NCBI GenBank assembly: GCA_031270845.1
Contig: JAISXF010000025.1
Location: forward strand, 1 to 34,266
DNA: 34,266 nt
Direction: 5' to 3'
Origin: Prevotellaceae bacterium
GTDB lineage: Bacteria; Bacteroidota; Bacteroidia; Bacteroidales; UBA932
A model generated the notes under the pieces. It was not told where the DNA came from. It made no database searches and worked only from the letters and a program-made list of their open reading frames with translations. Numbering within the stretch: position 1 is the first letter of the stretch; each line of letters begins with the position of its first letter. The position numbers and the translations under genes are program-made. This document shows positions 27,607 to 34,266 of this stretch, in pieces.

Positions 27607-27980
27607 TTTTTTAAAAAAAATAAACCGCCGCTAAAGCAAAAATCGATTTTGGGAGCTCCCAAAAACTTTTCGGGAGCTCCCGAAAAGATTTCGGGGCTTC
27701 CCGAAAAGATTTCGGGAGTTCCCGACAAGTCGTCGGGAGCTCCCGACAAGTCGTCGGGGCTTCCCGAAAAGATTTCGGGAGTTCCCGACAAGTCGTCGGG
27801 AGTTCCCGACAAGTCGTCGGGAGCTCCCGAAAAGATTTCGGGGCTTCCCGAAAAGATTTCGGGAGCTCCCGAAAAGTTTTTGGGAGCTCCCGAAATCGAT
27901 TTTTGCTTTAGCGGCGGTTTATTTTTTTAAAAAAAAGAAACGTAAGGAATCTGTAATTTATCCGGCGGAAGCCGTAATTC
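27564..27980. repeat. 417-bp palindrome containing a 21-bp ladder (array D)
   Basis: The centre is twelve 21-bp units from 27651 to 27891, each with a 10-bp core (GGGAGCTCCC, GGGGCTTCCC or GGGAGTTCCC) and an 11-nt spacer. The spacers are of two main kinds, GAAAAGATTTC (A) and GACAAGTCGTC (B), in the mirror-symmetric order X A A B B A B B A A X', where X' is the reverse complement of X. Outside the ladder, long inverted arms pair: CCGCCGCTAAAGC on the left with GCTTTAGCGGCGG on the right, then CCTTACGT with ACGTAAGG, then GAATTACGGC with GCCGTAATTC. The dyad centre is ~27772. It lies between convergent HTCS and rseP and could act as a large bidirectional terminator or be an inserted element. 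Confidence 0.92.
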
Positions 27981-28269
27981 ATCCGGCGGAAGCCGTAATG
28001 CGGAATGGAGGGGAAAAGGAGGGGAATTTTTGGGGAGAGGAGGGGGAGGAACCACCCCGCCCTGCGGGCACCCCTCCGAAGGAGGGGAATGGAGTGGAAA
28101 AGGAGGGGGCGTTTTAATGCGGAATTTATCCGGCGGAAGCCGTAATTTATCCGGCGGAAGCCGTCTATGTTCTATTGTCTATTGTCTATGTTCTTTCGTA
28201 AGCCGTAATGCGTAATTCGTAATTCGTAATTTATCCGGCGCAAGCCGTAATTCGTAATTCGTAATTAAA
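27955..28269. repeat. About 45 consecutive 7-bp words in one register
   Basis: The whole stretch to the rseP stop codon divides into 7-bp words without a slip. Recurrent words include AATTTAT, CCGGCGG, AAGCCGT, AATTCGT, AATGCGG, AATGGAG and GGAGGGG (at 28018, 28039, 28081 and 28102). CCGGCGG followed by AAGCCGT recurs 21 bp apart at 27962 and 27983, and again at 28130 and 28151. Two GC-rich hairpins (CCCGCCCTGCGGG and CCCCTCCGAAGGAGGGG) sit at 28056-28087. The last word overlaps the rseP TAA. Confidence 0.9.
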
Positions 28270-29677
28270 AAACGTAGCGTATAATATCGTTGCCAAACGC
28301 CAGCAGCATTAAGGCTATCAGGAACAGGAAACCGATCCACTGGGCAACTTCAACGAACTTGTCGCTGGCTTTGCGGCGCGATATTAATTCGTAAAGCGCA
28401 AACATCAGGTGGCCGCCGTCGAGCGCGGGGATGGGAAGGATATTAAGCACCGCCAGCATAATCGACAGCATGCCGCAGATTTCCCAAAAACTGTACCAGT
28501 TCCACTCGCCCGGAAACACATTGGCTATCGTGATAAAACTCCCGACCGACTTGTAGGCTTCCGTGTCGGGCGAAAATATCAGCCGCAGCTCCTTCACATA
28601 ATCGACAATGCCGTCGTAGCCTTTGACCACGCCCACCGGCAACGCCGAAAGGAGGTTATAACGCTGCGTCGTTACGGGCAGCACCTCGAATATCGTCCGG
28701 CTATAGACGCCGATTTGCCCCTCGTCGTTCACGGCGGCGGCGATGACAAGCAGCGAATCGCCACGCTCGACGGTCAGGCCGACCGCCTCTCCGGCGTATC
28801 CCAGCAAAGTCTGCCGGAGGTCAGGCCAGAGCGCCGGCGTCGAATCGATGGCGACAATCCGGTCGCCCGCCAGCAGCCCCGACTGCGCATTGTGCGACGT
28901 GGCTGCGATGCTGTCAACCACAAACGGGTAGCGCGGCGAAAAGAGGAACTGCCGCCGCCCCAGCAGGGTTCGGATATAATGCGCGTCGATAGGGAACGAA
29001 AGGGTATCGCCGTCGCGCACCACCGAAGCCTCTTCCGCACGGTTACGGATGAGGGAGATTTGAATGTCGGCACGAATTTTATCGTTGGGTTGAATATTCA
29101 TAAACCGCTCGACGGGCTCCCCGCTGAACGACACAATCCGGTCGCCATGGCGAAAGCCCATCTCCAGCGCCAGCGAATCGCAATGCACGCCGTAGGCGAC
29201 GTCGCGGTTGGCAATATACTGCTCGCCCCAGGTAAAGAGCATCCCCCAGTAAATAAGTATCGCAAAAATGACATTGAACAGCACGCCGCCGACCATCACA
29301 AATATTCGCTGCCAGGCCGGTCGCGACCGGTATTCCCAGCTCTGCGGCGGTTGTTTTAGCTGTTCCTTGTCCATGCTCTCGTCGATCATGCCGGCGATTT
29401 TGCAGTAGCCGCCGAAGGGCAGCCAGCCGATGCCCCATTCGGTTTTTTCGGGGTGTTCCGACCAGTCAGCAGGCGGCGCCGGCGAAAACCAGCTCAACCG
29501 CCACCGCCCGCCAATCCGCTTTGCCCGCAGGATAGAGAACGAGGGATTAAAAAACAGATAAAACTTATCGACCCGCATCCCAAATACGCGGGCAAAGAAA
29601 AAATGACCCATCTCGTGCACAAATATCAGCAGCGAGAGCGACAGAACCAGCTGTACAATTTTTAAAACGACTTCCAT
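28265..29677 (-). CDS. rseP: RseP-type site-2 zinc metalloprotease
   Basis: This inner-membrane protease performs regulated intramembrane proteolysis, typically of anti-sigma factors or remnant signal peptides. The 470-aa protein has the zinc motif HEMGH (His21, Glu22, His25) in the first transmembrane helix and the third ligand in NILPIPALDGGH (Asp420). Two PDZ-like segments occur between them (GFRHGDRIVSFSGEPVE and GLLAGDRIVAIDSTPA), with a C-terminal transmembrane helix. It lies downstream of dxr, as in many bacteria, but separated by 330 bp with its own -7 box. Its stop codon touches a heptamer repeat block. Confidence 0.96.
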   Translation of the reverse strand: MEVVLKIVQLVLSLSLLIFVHEMGHFFFARVFGMRVDKFYLFFNPSFSILRAKRIGGRWRLSWFSPAPPADWSEHPEKTEWGIGWLPFGGYCKIAGMIDESMDKEQLKQPPQSWEYRSRPAWQRIFVMVGGVLFNVIFAILIYWGMLFTWGEQYIANRDVAYGVHCDSLALEMGFRHGDRIVSFSGEPVERFMNIQPNDKIRADIQISLIRNRAEEASVVRDGDTLSFPIDAHYIRTLLGRRQFLFSPRYPFVVDSIAATSHNAQSGLLAGDRIVAIDSTPALWPDLRQTLLGYAGEAVGLTVERGDSLLVIAAAVNDEGQIGVYSRTIFEVLPVTTQRYNLLSALPVGVVKGYDGIVDYVKELRLIFSPDTEAYKSVGSFITIANVFPGEWNWYSFWEICGMLSIMLAVLNILPIPALDGGHLMFALYELISRRKASDKFVEVAQWIGFLFLIALMLLAFGNDIIRYVF

Positions 29678-29753
29678 AATAATGGCGAATGATTAATGAT
29701 GAATATTTACTGTGATTAATGTTTGTCCGTTTGTTGCAACATAATTGAGCCGA

Positions 29754-29761
29754 CAAAGGTA
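29754..29761 (-). promoter_or_regulatory. rseP -7 box
   Basis: The minus strand reads TACCTTTG, an exact TAnnTTTG match, with a leader of about 70 nt. No -33 TTTG at standard spacing is seen. Confidence 0.55.
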
Positions 29762-29794
29762 ACATCTTTTTTTTGATTTTGAAGAACAAAAAAC

Positions 29795-29871
29795 AGACGG
29801 GAGACGGACAGAGGCAAGACGGGAAGACGATAGACGATAGACGGGAGACATGAGACGGGAGACGTGAGACG
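29795..29871. repeat. Heptamer array with GAGACG-type words
   Basis: Eleven 7-bp words in register, variants of AGACGGG, GAAGACG, ATAGACG, GGAGACG and TGAGACG. The words differ from those at 27955-28269 but the 7-bp step is the same. Confidence 0.85.
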
Positions 29872-30007
29872 TATTGTACGCATACAAAAAAACAGGTTGT
29901 TGCGCTTGCGGCTGTGCCACGGGGACACATGGGTTAGACCCATGGGTGCTCAATTGCTCAAATTGTTGGTTGAAGAAATGCGTAAAGACGTTGTAGGGGA
30001 AATCCAT

Positions 30008-31165
30008 TCAATTCCCGTTCAGGGAATGCCCGCAGGCCATCCCAAATTGAAACGTTTCCTGCAGGTCGGACAGGGACGGGGCGGCAATGAAGGGCGTTTG
30101 CCGCATCGCTTTTTCGATGATGCGGGGAATATCGGTAAACCGGATACGGTCATGCAGGAATGCTTCTACGGCGGCCTCGTTCGCGGCATTCATGGCGCAG
30201 GGTATGTTGCCGCCCTGCCGGAGGGCTTCGCCGGCGAGCGCAAGGCAGGGGAATTTGGCCGTGTCGGGCGGCAGGAAGGTCAGCGCGCCGGCCTGCGTGA
30301 AGTCGATGCGCGCCACAGCAGCAGGCAGCCGCTGCGGGTAACCGAGCGCATACCGGATAGGCAGCGTCATATCGGGCGCGCCTAACTGCGCCTTCACCGC
30401 CCCGTCGGTAAACTGCACCATCGAGTGAATTATCGACTGCGGGTGAACAAGCACCTCAATGCGCTCGGCACTCAGGCCGAAGAGCCAGTGCGCTTCGATG
30501 ACTTCCAGTCCCTTGTTCATCATCGTAGCCGAGTCAATAGTAATCTTCGCGCCCATCGACCATTTCGGGTGGCGCAGGGCCTCGTGCTTGGTCACAGTGG
30601 CTAATTGCGCCGCCGGCGTATGCAGGAACGGCCCGCCCGAGGCAGTGAGGTATATTTTTTCTACCTCGCCCTGCTCGCCGGCCAGGCACTGGAAAATGGC
30701 CGAATGTTCGGAATCGACCGGCAACAGGGGCGCCCGGTGCGCCAGAGCGGTTTCGATAACCAGCGCGCCCGCCGCCACCAGCGTTTCCTTGTTGGCCAGC
30801 GCCACGGGCTTGCCGGCACGCAGGGCGCACAGCGTCGGCTGCAAGCCCGCAAAGCCGACCAGCGCCGAGAGCGCCATATCAACCGTTGACCAGGCCGCTA
30901 CTTCGCCGATGGCTTCGGCGCCGGCAAAGACTTTCACATCATACGGGCGCAAGGCTTCCGCCACCTCGCCGTACTTCGCCTCATTGCCTATCACGACGGC
31001 ATTCGGCCGGAAGGCCATAGCCTGTTCGATGAGCAGCGCGGCGTTGTTATGCGCCGTAAGCACTTCGGCCGTGAAGGCCTCCGGATGCTGCCCGATAACC
31101 TCCAGCGCCTGCCGCCCGACGGAGCCGGTAGAGCCCAACACGGCTATCCGTTTTTTCGCGGCCAT
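30008..31165 (-). CDS. dxr: 1-deoxy-D-xylulose 5-phosphate reductoisomerase
   Basis: This enzyme converts DXP to MEP with NADPH in the non-mevalonate isoprenoid pathway in the cytoplasm. The 385-aa protein has the NADPH-binding GSTGSVGRQALEVI (~11-24), the metal and substrate residues in PVDSEHSAIFQ (Asp151, Glu153), ASGGPF (~175-180) and KITIDSATMMNKGLEVIEAHWLF (Glu222). Length is normal. It starts 6 bp after the M23 peptidase stop, so the two are cotranscribed. Confidence 0.97.
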   Translation of the reverse strand: MAAKKRIAVLGSTGSVGRQALEVIGQHPEAFTAEVLTAHNNAALLIEQAMAFRPNAVVIGNEAKYGEVAEALRPYDVKVFAGAEAIGEVAAWSTVDMALSALVGFAGLQPTLCALRAGKPVALANKETLVAAGALVIETALAHRAPLLPVDSEHSAIFQCLAGEQGEVEKIYLTASGGPFLHTPAAQLATVTKHEALRHPKWSMGAKITIDSATMMNKGLEVIEAHWLFGLSAERIEVLVHPQSIIHSMVQFTDGAVKAQLGAPDMTLPIRYALGYPQRLPAAVARIDFTQAGALTFLPPDTAKFPCLALAGEALRQGGNIPCAMNAANEAAVEAFLHDRIRFTDIPRIIEKAMRQTPFIAAPSLSDLQETFQFGMACGHSLNGN

Positions 31166-31171
31166 CCGATA

Positions 31172-32065
31172 TTAAAATTTAATATAGCGCAGCGGATCGA
31201 CCGGCGCGCCGTTATGCCAGAGTTCAAAATGCAGGTGCGGCCCGGTGGTGAGCTCGCCCGAATTGCCGACAATCGCAATCGCCTCGCCGGCCTTCACGCG
31301 GTCGCCCTGCTTTTTGAGCAGCTTCTCGTTATGCTTGTACACCGAGATAATGCCGTAGTCGTGCTGGACCTGGATTACATTGCCCGTCGCCGGAACCCAG
31401 TCGGCAATAATGACCGTACCGTCGAGCACGGCCATCACCGGCGCATTCGGCTGGGCGACTATATCAATCGCCGTATGGCCTGTTTTGAGGTTAAACGAAT
31501 CGGTAATGGCGCCCTGCAGCGGCGGGAAGAGAAACAGGCTTTCGATAGAGGCCGTCATACCTGCCTGTCCGCCGGCGGCGGCGGTATGCGGGAGGGGGTT
31601 ATAGCTGTCGTTCTCCTCGATTTCGCGCCGCAGCAGCGAGTCTTCCCGCGAAAGCACAAAGGGCGCCGAGGCGTCCTGCACCCGTACCGAATCGGGGCGT
31701 TTTGCATCAATCGGCAGCGGGTCTTTGCCCGCCAGCAGGAGGTTGATATTGGTCAGATGCCGCTCCCAGCGGAGCAATGCCCGCTCGAGCGAGTCGGCGC
31801 GCAGGGCGTTGTTCACTAACTTTTCGCGGGTGGTGGCGTCGGGGTAGCCCGGAATAAACTCGCGCAAGCCGGTGAACGCAATCAGCACCGTGATGACAAC
31901 CACCAGCATCAGGATAAACAGCATGCCCGACACCATTGCGCCCAGTCCCGATGTCCGAAGATGCCAGAGCTGGTCGAGGGTGGTATTGTTATAAACCGTC
32001 AGCCGGTACTTGTTTTTCAGTACTCCGGGGCGTTTCGGCTGCATGTGATCTTTTTCTTTCGCCAT
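31172..32065 (-). CDS. M23 (LytM) family metallopeptidase, membrane-anchored
   Basis: Predicted peptidoglycan DD-endopeptidase or a related cell-wall factor. The 297-aa protein has a short basic N-terminus, one transmembrane helix (~45-65), a linker with a likely coiled segment (~80-150) and a C-terminal LytM domain. The zinc and catalytic residues are intact: HTAID (His197, Asp201), YKH (His245) and GPHLHFELW (His277, His279). I start it at MAKEKDHM; an extension to 32170 would be hydrophobic and out of character, and a -7 box at 32086 lies within it. Confidence 0.92.
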   Translation of the reverse strand: MAKEKDHMQPKRPGVLKNKYRLTVYNNTTLDQLWHLRTSGLGAMVSGMLFILMLVVVITVLIAFTGLREFIPGYPDATTREKLVNNALRADSLERALLRWERHLTNINLLLAGKDPLPIDAKRPDSVRVQDASAPFVLSREDSLLRREIEENDSYNPLPHTAAAGGQAGMTASIESLFLFPPLQGAITDSFNLKTGHTAIDIVAQPNAPVMAVLDGTVIIADWVPATGNVIQVQHDYGIISVYKHNEKLLKKQGDRVKAGEAIAIVGNSGELTTGPHLHFELWHNGAPVDPLRYIKF

Positions 32066-32085
32066 AATTTTATATAAACAGGAAG

Positions 32086-32093
32086 CAAAGGTA
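32086..32093 (-). promoter_or_regulatory. -7 box for the M23 peptidase-dxr unit
   Basis: TACCTTTG on the minus strand, 20 bp before the start codon chosen here, gives a leader of ~14 nt. It supports the shorter start. No clear -33 box. Confidence 0.5.
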
Positions 32094-32189
32094 GTGAAAA
32101 TATTGCATATTGACAGATGAAAATCGATGACAATGAATAAACGGGTTCCCGGCGGCGGCCATCCATTCATCCCTTTTCATCCATATCCT

Positions 32190-32753
32190 TTATGGCCGCA
32201 TGATTCTGAGTTTGCCGTAGCGGTCGAGCCTGATAATTATCGACGGGCTGCCGGTGGGCGTGCCTTCGCAGGCGAGCGGGACGATAAAGTCGCAGCCGCG
32301 CCGGACGGTAGCGGCGATAGCGTCAAAACCGTCGGGCGGCGGCTGCCCCGACACATTGGCCGAGGTCGATACTAACGGTTTGCCGAATGCCCGCAGCAGC
32401 TGTTCGCAAAAAGGATGACGGACGACACGTATCGCCACGCTGCCGTCGGCCGCCGGCACATTCCCGGCCAGATTCCGCGCCTGCGGATAGATAAAAGTCA
32501 GCGGCATGGTAGCCCCTTTTATGAAACGGACAACAATATCGGGCAGGCGGGTTACATAGCGGCGGAGCATCTCCACGCTATCGACAAGGACAATGAAGCC
32601 TTTGTCGTCGGCGCGTCGTTTGAGCGCAAGGACGCGGGCGACGGCATCGGCGTCGGTCGCATCGCAGCCGATGCCCCATACGGTATCGGTCGGGTAAAGG
32701 ATTAGCCCGCCGGCGCCCAGCGTTTGCGCGGCCTTTTCTACAATCGCGGTCAT
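32190..32753 (-). CDS. tsaC: L-threonylcarbamoyladenylate synthase (TsaC/YrdC type)
   Basis: It makes threonylcarbamoyl-AMP from threonine, bicarbonate and ATP for the t6A37 modification of ANN-decoding tRNAs. The 187-aa protein is the short TsaC form without a Sua5 C-terminal domain. Motifs are YPTDTVWGIGCDA (~20-32), LKRRADDKGFIVLV (~43-56) and STSANVSGQPP (~128-138). The ATG at 32753 overlaps the glycosyltransferase stop as ATGA, indicating translational coupling; a longer frame to 33041 is only a shadow of that gene. Confidence 0.94.
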   Translation of the reverse strand: MTAIVEKAAQTLGAGGLILYPTDTVWGIGCDATDADAVARVLALKRRADDKGFIVLVDSVEMLRRYVTRLPDIVVRFIKGATMPLTFIYPQARNLAGNVPAADGSVAIRVVRHPFCEQLLRAFGKPLVSTSANVSGQPPPDGFDAIAATVRRGCDFIVPLACEGTPTGSPSIIIRLDRYGKLRIMRP

Positions 32754-33871
32754 GGCAACAGTTCGCTGTAAACGTTCCACATATTTTTGGCAATCGACTG
32801 CTCGTGAAACAGGGCGGCATGTTCCAACCCGCCGGCGATCATCCGCCGGCGCAGGCCGGCATCGTCGAGAACGCGGCGGATGGCGGCGGCGATTTCCACC
32901 TCGTCGGTCGGCGTAACATACAGTTCGCTCGGCCCGCCGGCTTCGGGCAGGCTCGATATGTTCGACGTTACCACCGGCACGCCGGCATTGAGCGCCTCCA
33001 GCACCGGAATACCAAAGCCCTCGAAGAGCGACGGCAGGCAAAAGACCTGCGCCTGCCGGTAAATGGCCGGCAAATGACTGAAGGCGACCGAATGCAGGAA
33101 CGATACGCGGGACGTGAGTTTCCTCGCTTCAATCTCTTCCTTCACTTTTGTACAGTAGGCCATGCCGCGCCCGACGGCCACCAGATGCACATCGTCGGGC
33201 AGCAGCGGCAGGGCGCGCACCAGCGTCGCCAGGTTCTTCCGCTCTTCTATCGTGCCGACATACAGCACATATTTCGCCGGCAGGCGGTAGAGCGCGCTCA
33301 CATTGTGTTTCTCAAGGTCGGTTACAGTCCGGTAAAACTGGGGGTCGCAGCCCTGGTACACCAGCCTGATTTTCTGCTCCTCGACGCCGAAAAACTCCAT
33401 CACATCGAGCTTTGTCTGTTCGCTGATGGCGATTACCAAATCGGCGCGTTCGCAGGCCGCCCGGTATTTGCGCGTGTAAATCCAGCGGTCGAATGATTTA
33501 TAATATTCGGGATAGCGCAGAAATATCAAATCGTGAATCGTAACGATGGTGCGTGTTTTGGCGCCTATCATCATCGGCAGCTCGCCGGTGAGGCCATGGA
33601 AGAGCTGGATTTTATCAAACCGGATATCATCAACAATGCCCAGCGAGCGCCAGGCCGGCGGTATCCGTTTCAAAAACCCTTCGGGGCCGCGCACCGTAAT
33701 ATTCGGCCGGTGAGCAAACGACAGCAGCGGGTGTTTTTTGTAAAACGGAGTATATAAAAAATACTGATTGTCAGGATAAAAATCCGACAGAATAGCAATC
33801 GTCGCGCGGCTGTAATTACCCAGCCCTGTGAAGTTCCGGAACGCGCGCTTGGCATCAAATCCTATACGCAT
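32750..33871 (-). CDS. GT4-family glycosyltransferase
   Basis: Retaining nucleotide-sugar glycosyltransferase of the GT-B fold, 373 aa. The donor-binding half carries YVGTIEERKNL (~204-214) and the E-x7-E motif in FEGFGIPVLEAL (Glu284, Glu292). The N-terminal half has GLGNYSRA and TIHDLIFLRYPEYY, as in mannosyltransferase-like GT4 members. Acceptor and sugar are unknown; lipopolysaccharide or capsule glycan is the usual role. It starts the housekeeping gene row on this strand; 113 bp upstream is the DUF6261-like stop codon. Confidence 0.9.
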   Translation of the reverse strand: MRIGFDAKRAFRNFTGLGNYSRATIAILSDFYPDNQYFLYTPFYKKHPLLSFAHRPNITVRGPEGFLKRIPPAWRSLGIVDDIRFDKIQLFHGLTGELPMMIGAKTRTIVTIHDLIFLRYPEYYKSFDRWIYTRKYRAACERADLVIAISEQTKLDVMEFFGVEEQKIRLVYQGCDPQFYRTVTDLEKHNVSALYRLPAKYVLYVGTIEERKNLATLVRALPLLPDDVHLVAVGRGMAYCTKVKEEIEARKLTSRVSFLHSVAFSHLPAIYRQAQVFCLPSLFEGFGIPVLEALNAGVPVVTSNISSLPEAGGPSELYVTPTDEVEIAAAIRRVLDDAGLRRRMIAGGLEHAALFHEQSIAKNMWNVYSELLP

Positions 33872-33882
33872 AGCGTTTTTTT

Positions 33883-33976
33883 AATTACGAATTACGAATT
33901 ACGAATTACGAATTTAACGATGAACCCGTAATTCGTAATTCGTAACCCGTAATTCGTAATTCGTAATTCGTAATTC
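33883..33976. repeat. Inverted heptamer arrays (AATTACG and GTAATTC words)
   Basis: Four AATTACG words (33883-33910), a 17-nt spacer, then seven GTAATTC-type words (33928-33976, one is GTAACCC). The two blocks are reverse complements and can pair. The words match those in the gap next to rseP 6 kb away. They fill the gap between the third DUF6261-like gene and the GT4 gene. Confidence 0.88.
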
Positions 33977-33984
33977 TCCCCCGC

Positions 33985-34266
33985 TCACACCTGGCGCACA
34001 ATATCAAAGGCTCTGCCGGCCTGTCCTTTGTAGCCGCCCTTGCCGTGGATGGTGAGCTGCGCCATGCCCACCTCTATATTATTTTTATAGGTGACGGAAA
34101 AATCCTTACCCAGCTCGAGCTTCACCGCAGAGGTGTCAGTATCATAGAAATAAACCGTGGGAATAACGGTTATCGGCTCACCGGTATAGATTTGCTGCGG
34201 GATGGCCTCGATAACAGTATGGTCGCCGTCGGAGAGGTCTTTTAGCGGACGCGCAAATTCGGCATT
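33985..34266 (-). CDS. DUF6261-like protein, copy 3 (C-terminal 93 aa, cut by window edge)
   Basis: The frame runs from the window end to a TGA at 33985-33987 and encodes the conserved tail: LKDLSDGDHTVIEAIPQQ, then IYTGEP, LELGKDFSVTYKNN, GMAQLTIHGKGGYKG and a last segment AFDIVRQV. It is closer to copy 1 (GMAQLTIYGKGGYKG) than to copy 2. The N-terminal part and its upstream region are outside the window, so I cannot tell whether a palindrome ladder precedes it. Confidence 0.9.
   Translation of the reverse strand, partial: NAEFARPLKDLSDGDHTVIEAIPQQIYTGEPITVIPTVYFYDTDTSAVKLELGKDFSVTYKNNIEVGMAQLTIHGKGGYKGQAGRAFDIVRQV

Larger units (their letters stand above)
29678..30007. other. 330-bp repeat-bearing gap between dxr and rseP
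   Basis: It contains the rseP -7 box, an 11-word heptamer array (29795-29871, listed separately), three AT-rich 7-bp words next to the rseP start, and hairpins in 29903-29965 such as CATGGGT-TAG-ACCCATG (29928-29944) and CAATT-GCTCA-AATTG (29951-29965). No gene is supported. Confidence 0.6.

Noticed and set aside
27574-27930. 118-aa repeat protein (SGAPEKI-type heptads)
   Set aside because: It spans the long palindrome, the opposite strand encodes a similar peptide by symmetry, and it starts with TTG inside a repeat.
32190-33041. 283-aa version of TsaC
   Set aside because: The first 96 residues are out-of-frame translation of the glycosyltransferase gene; the ATGA overlap at 32753 gives the normal family length.
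1-34266. tRNA, rRNA, transposase or integrase genes
   Set aside because: None seen on either strand; the repeat arrays have no associated recognisable mobility gene.

Overview
The window is a chromosomal piece of a Bacteroidales-type member of the Bacteroidota. The evidence is a complete SusC/SusD polysaccharide utilisation locus (PUL) with a hybrid two-component regulator, Bacteroidetes-type lipoprotein signals, and several good matches to the Bacteroidetes promoter boxes (-33 TTTG, -7 TAnnTTTG). Coding DNA is fairly GC-rich for the order. I cannot place the genus.

Layout. (1) 1-2850: the end of a 42-bp tandem array, a DUF6261-like gene, and a divergent ahpC/oxyR peroxide-stress pair. (2) 2953-22608, all minus strand: a PUL running susC, susD, two SusE/F-type binding lipoproteins, GH76, GH106-like, a second DUF6261-like gene, a DUF4965 (glutaminase A-like) lipoprotein and a GH92 lipoprotein. 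(3) 23452-27513, plus strand and divergent from susC: a 1353-residue hybrid two-component system (HTCS) regulator, the likely controller of the PUL. (4) 27514-28264: a convergent intergenic region made almost wholly of ordered short repeats and one ~417-bp palindrome. (5) 28265-33871, minus strand: housekeeping genes for a GT4 glycosyltransferase, TsaC, an M23 peptidase, Dxr and RseP. (6) 33985-34266: the C-terminal end of a third DUF6261-like gene, cut by the window edge.

How the genes may work together. GH76 (endo-alpha-1,6-mannanase family) looks surface-exposed. GH92 (exo-alpha-mannosidase family) looks periplasmic and has Gln where most GH92 enzymes have the catalytic-acid Glu, as reported for a mannose-1-phospho-6-mannose-cleaving GH92. 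With a GH106-type rhamnosidase this suggests, by inference, a fungal mannan target bearing phosphate and/or rhamnose.

The most unusual signal is in the non-coding DNA. Nearly every sizeable intergenic gap holds arrays quantised in multiples of 7 bp (7, 21 or 42). Four arrays (1-119, 8800-9175, 17115-17588, 27651-27891) are ladders of palindromes spaced 21 bp apart although their core sequences are unrelated. Two of the ladders sit directly 5' of DUF6261-like genes; one lies inside the operon between susD and susE; one is the centre of the long palindrome between HTCS and rseP. Another stretch, 27955-28269, is about 45 consecutive 7-bp words with no register slip. I do not recognise this as a described system; the nearest thing I know is the heptanucleotide STRR repeats of heterocystous cyanobacteria.
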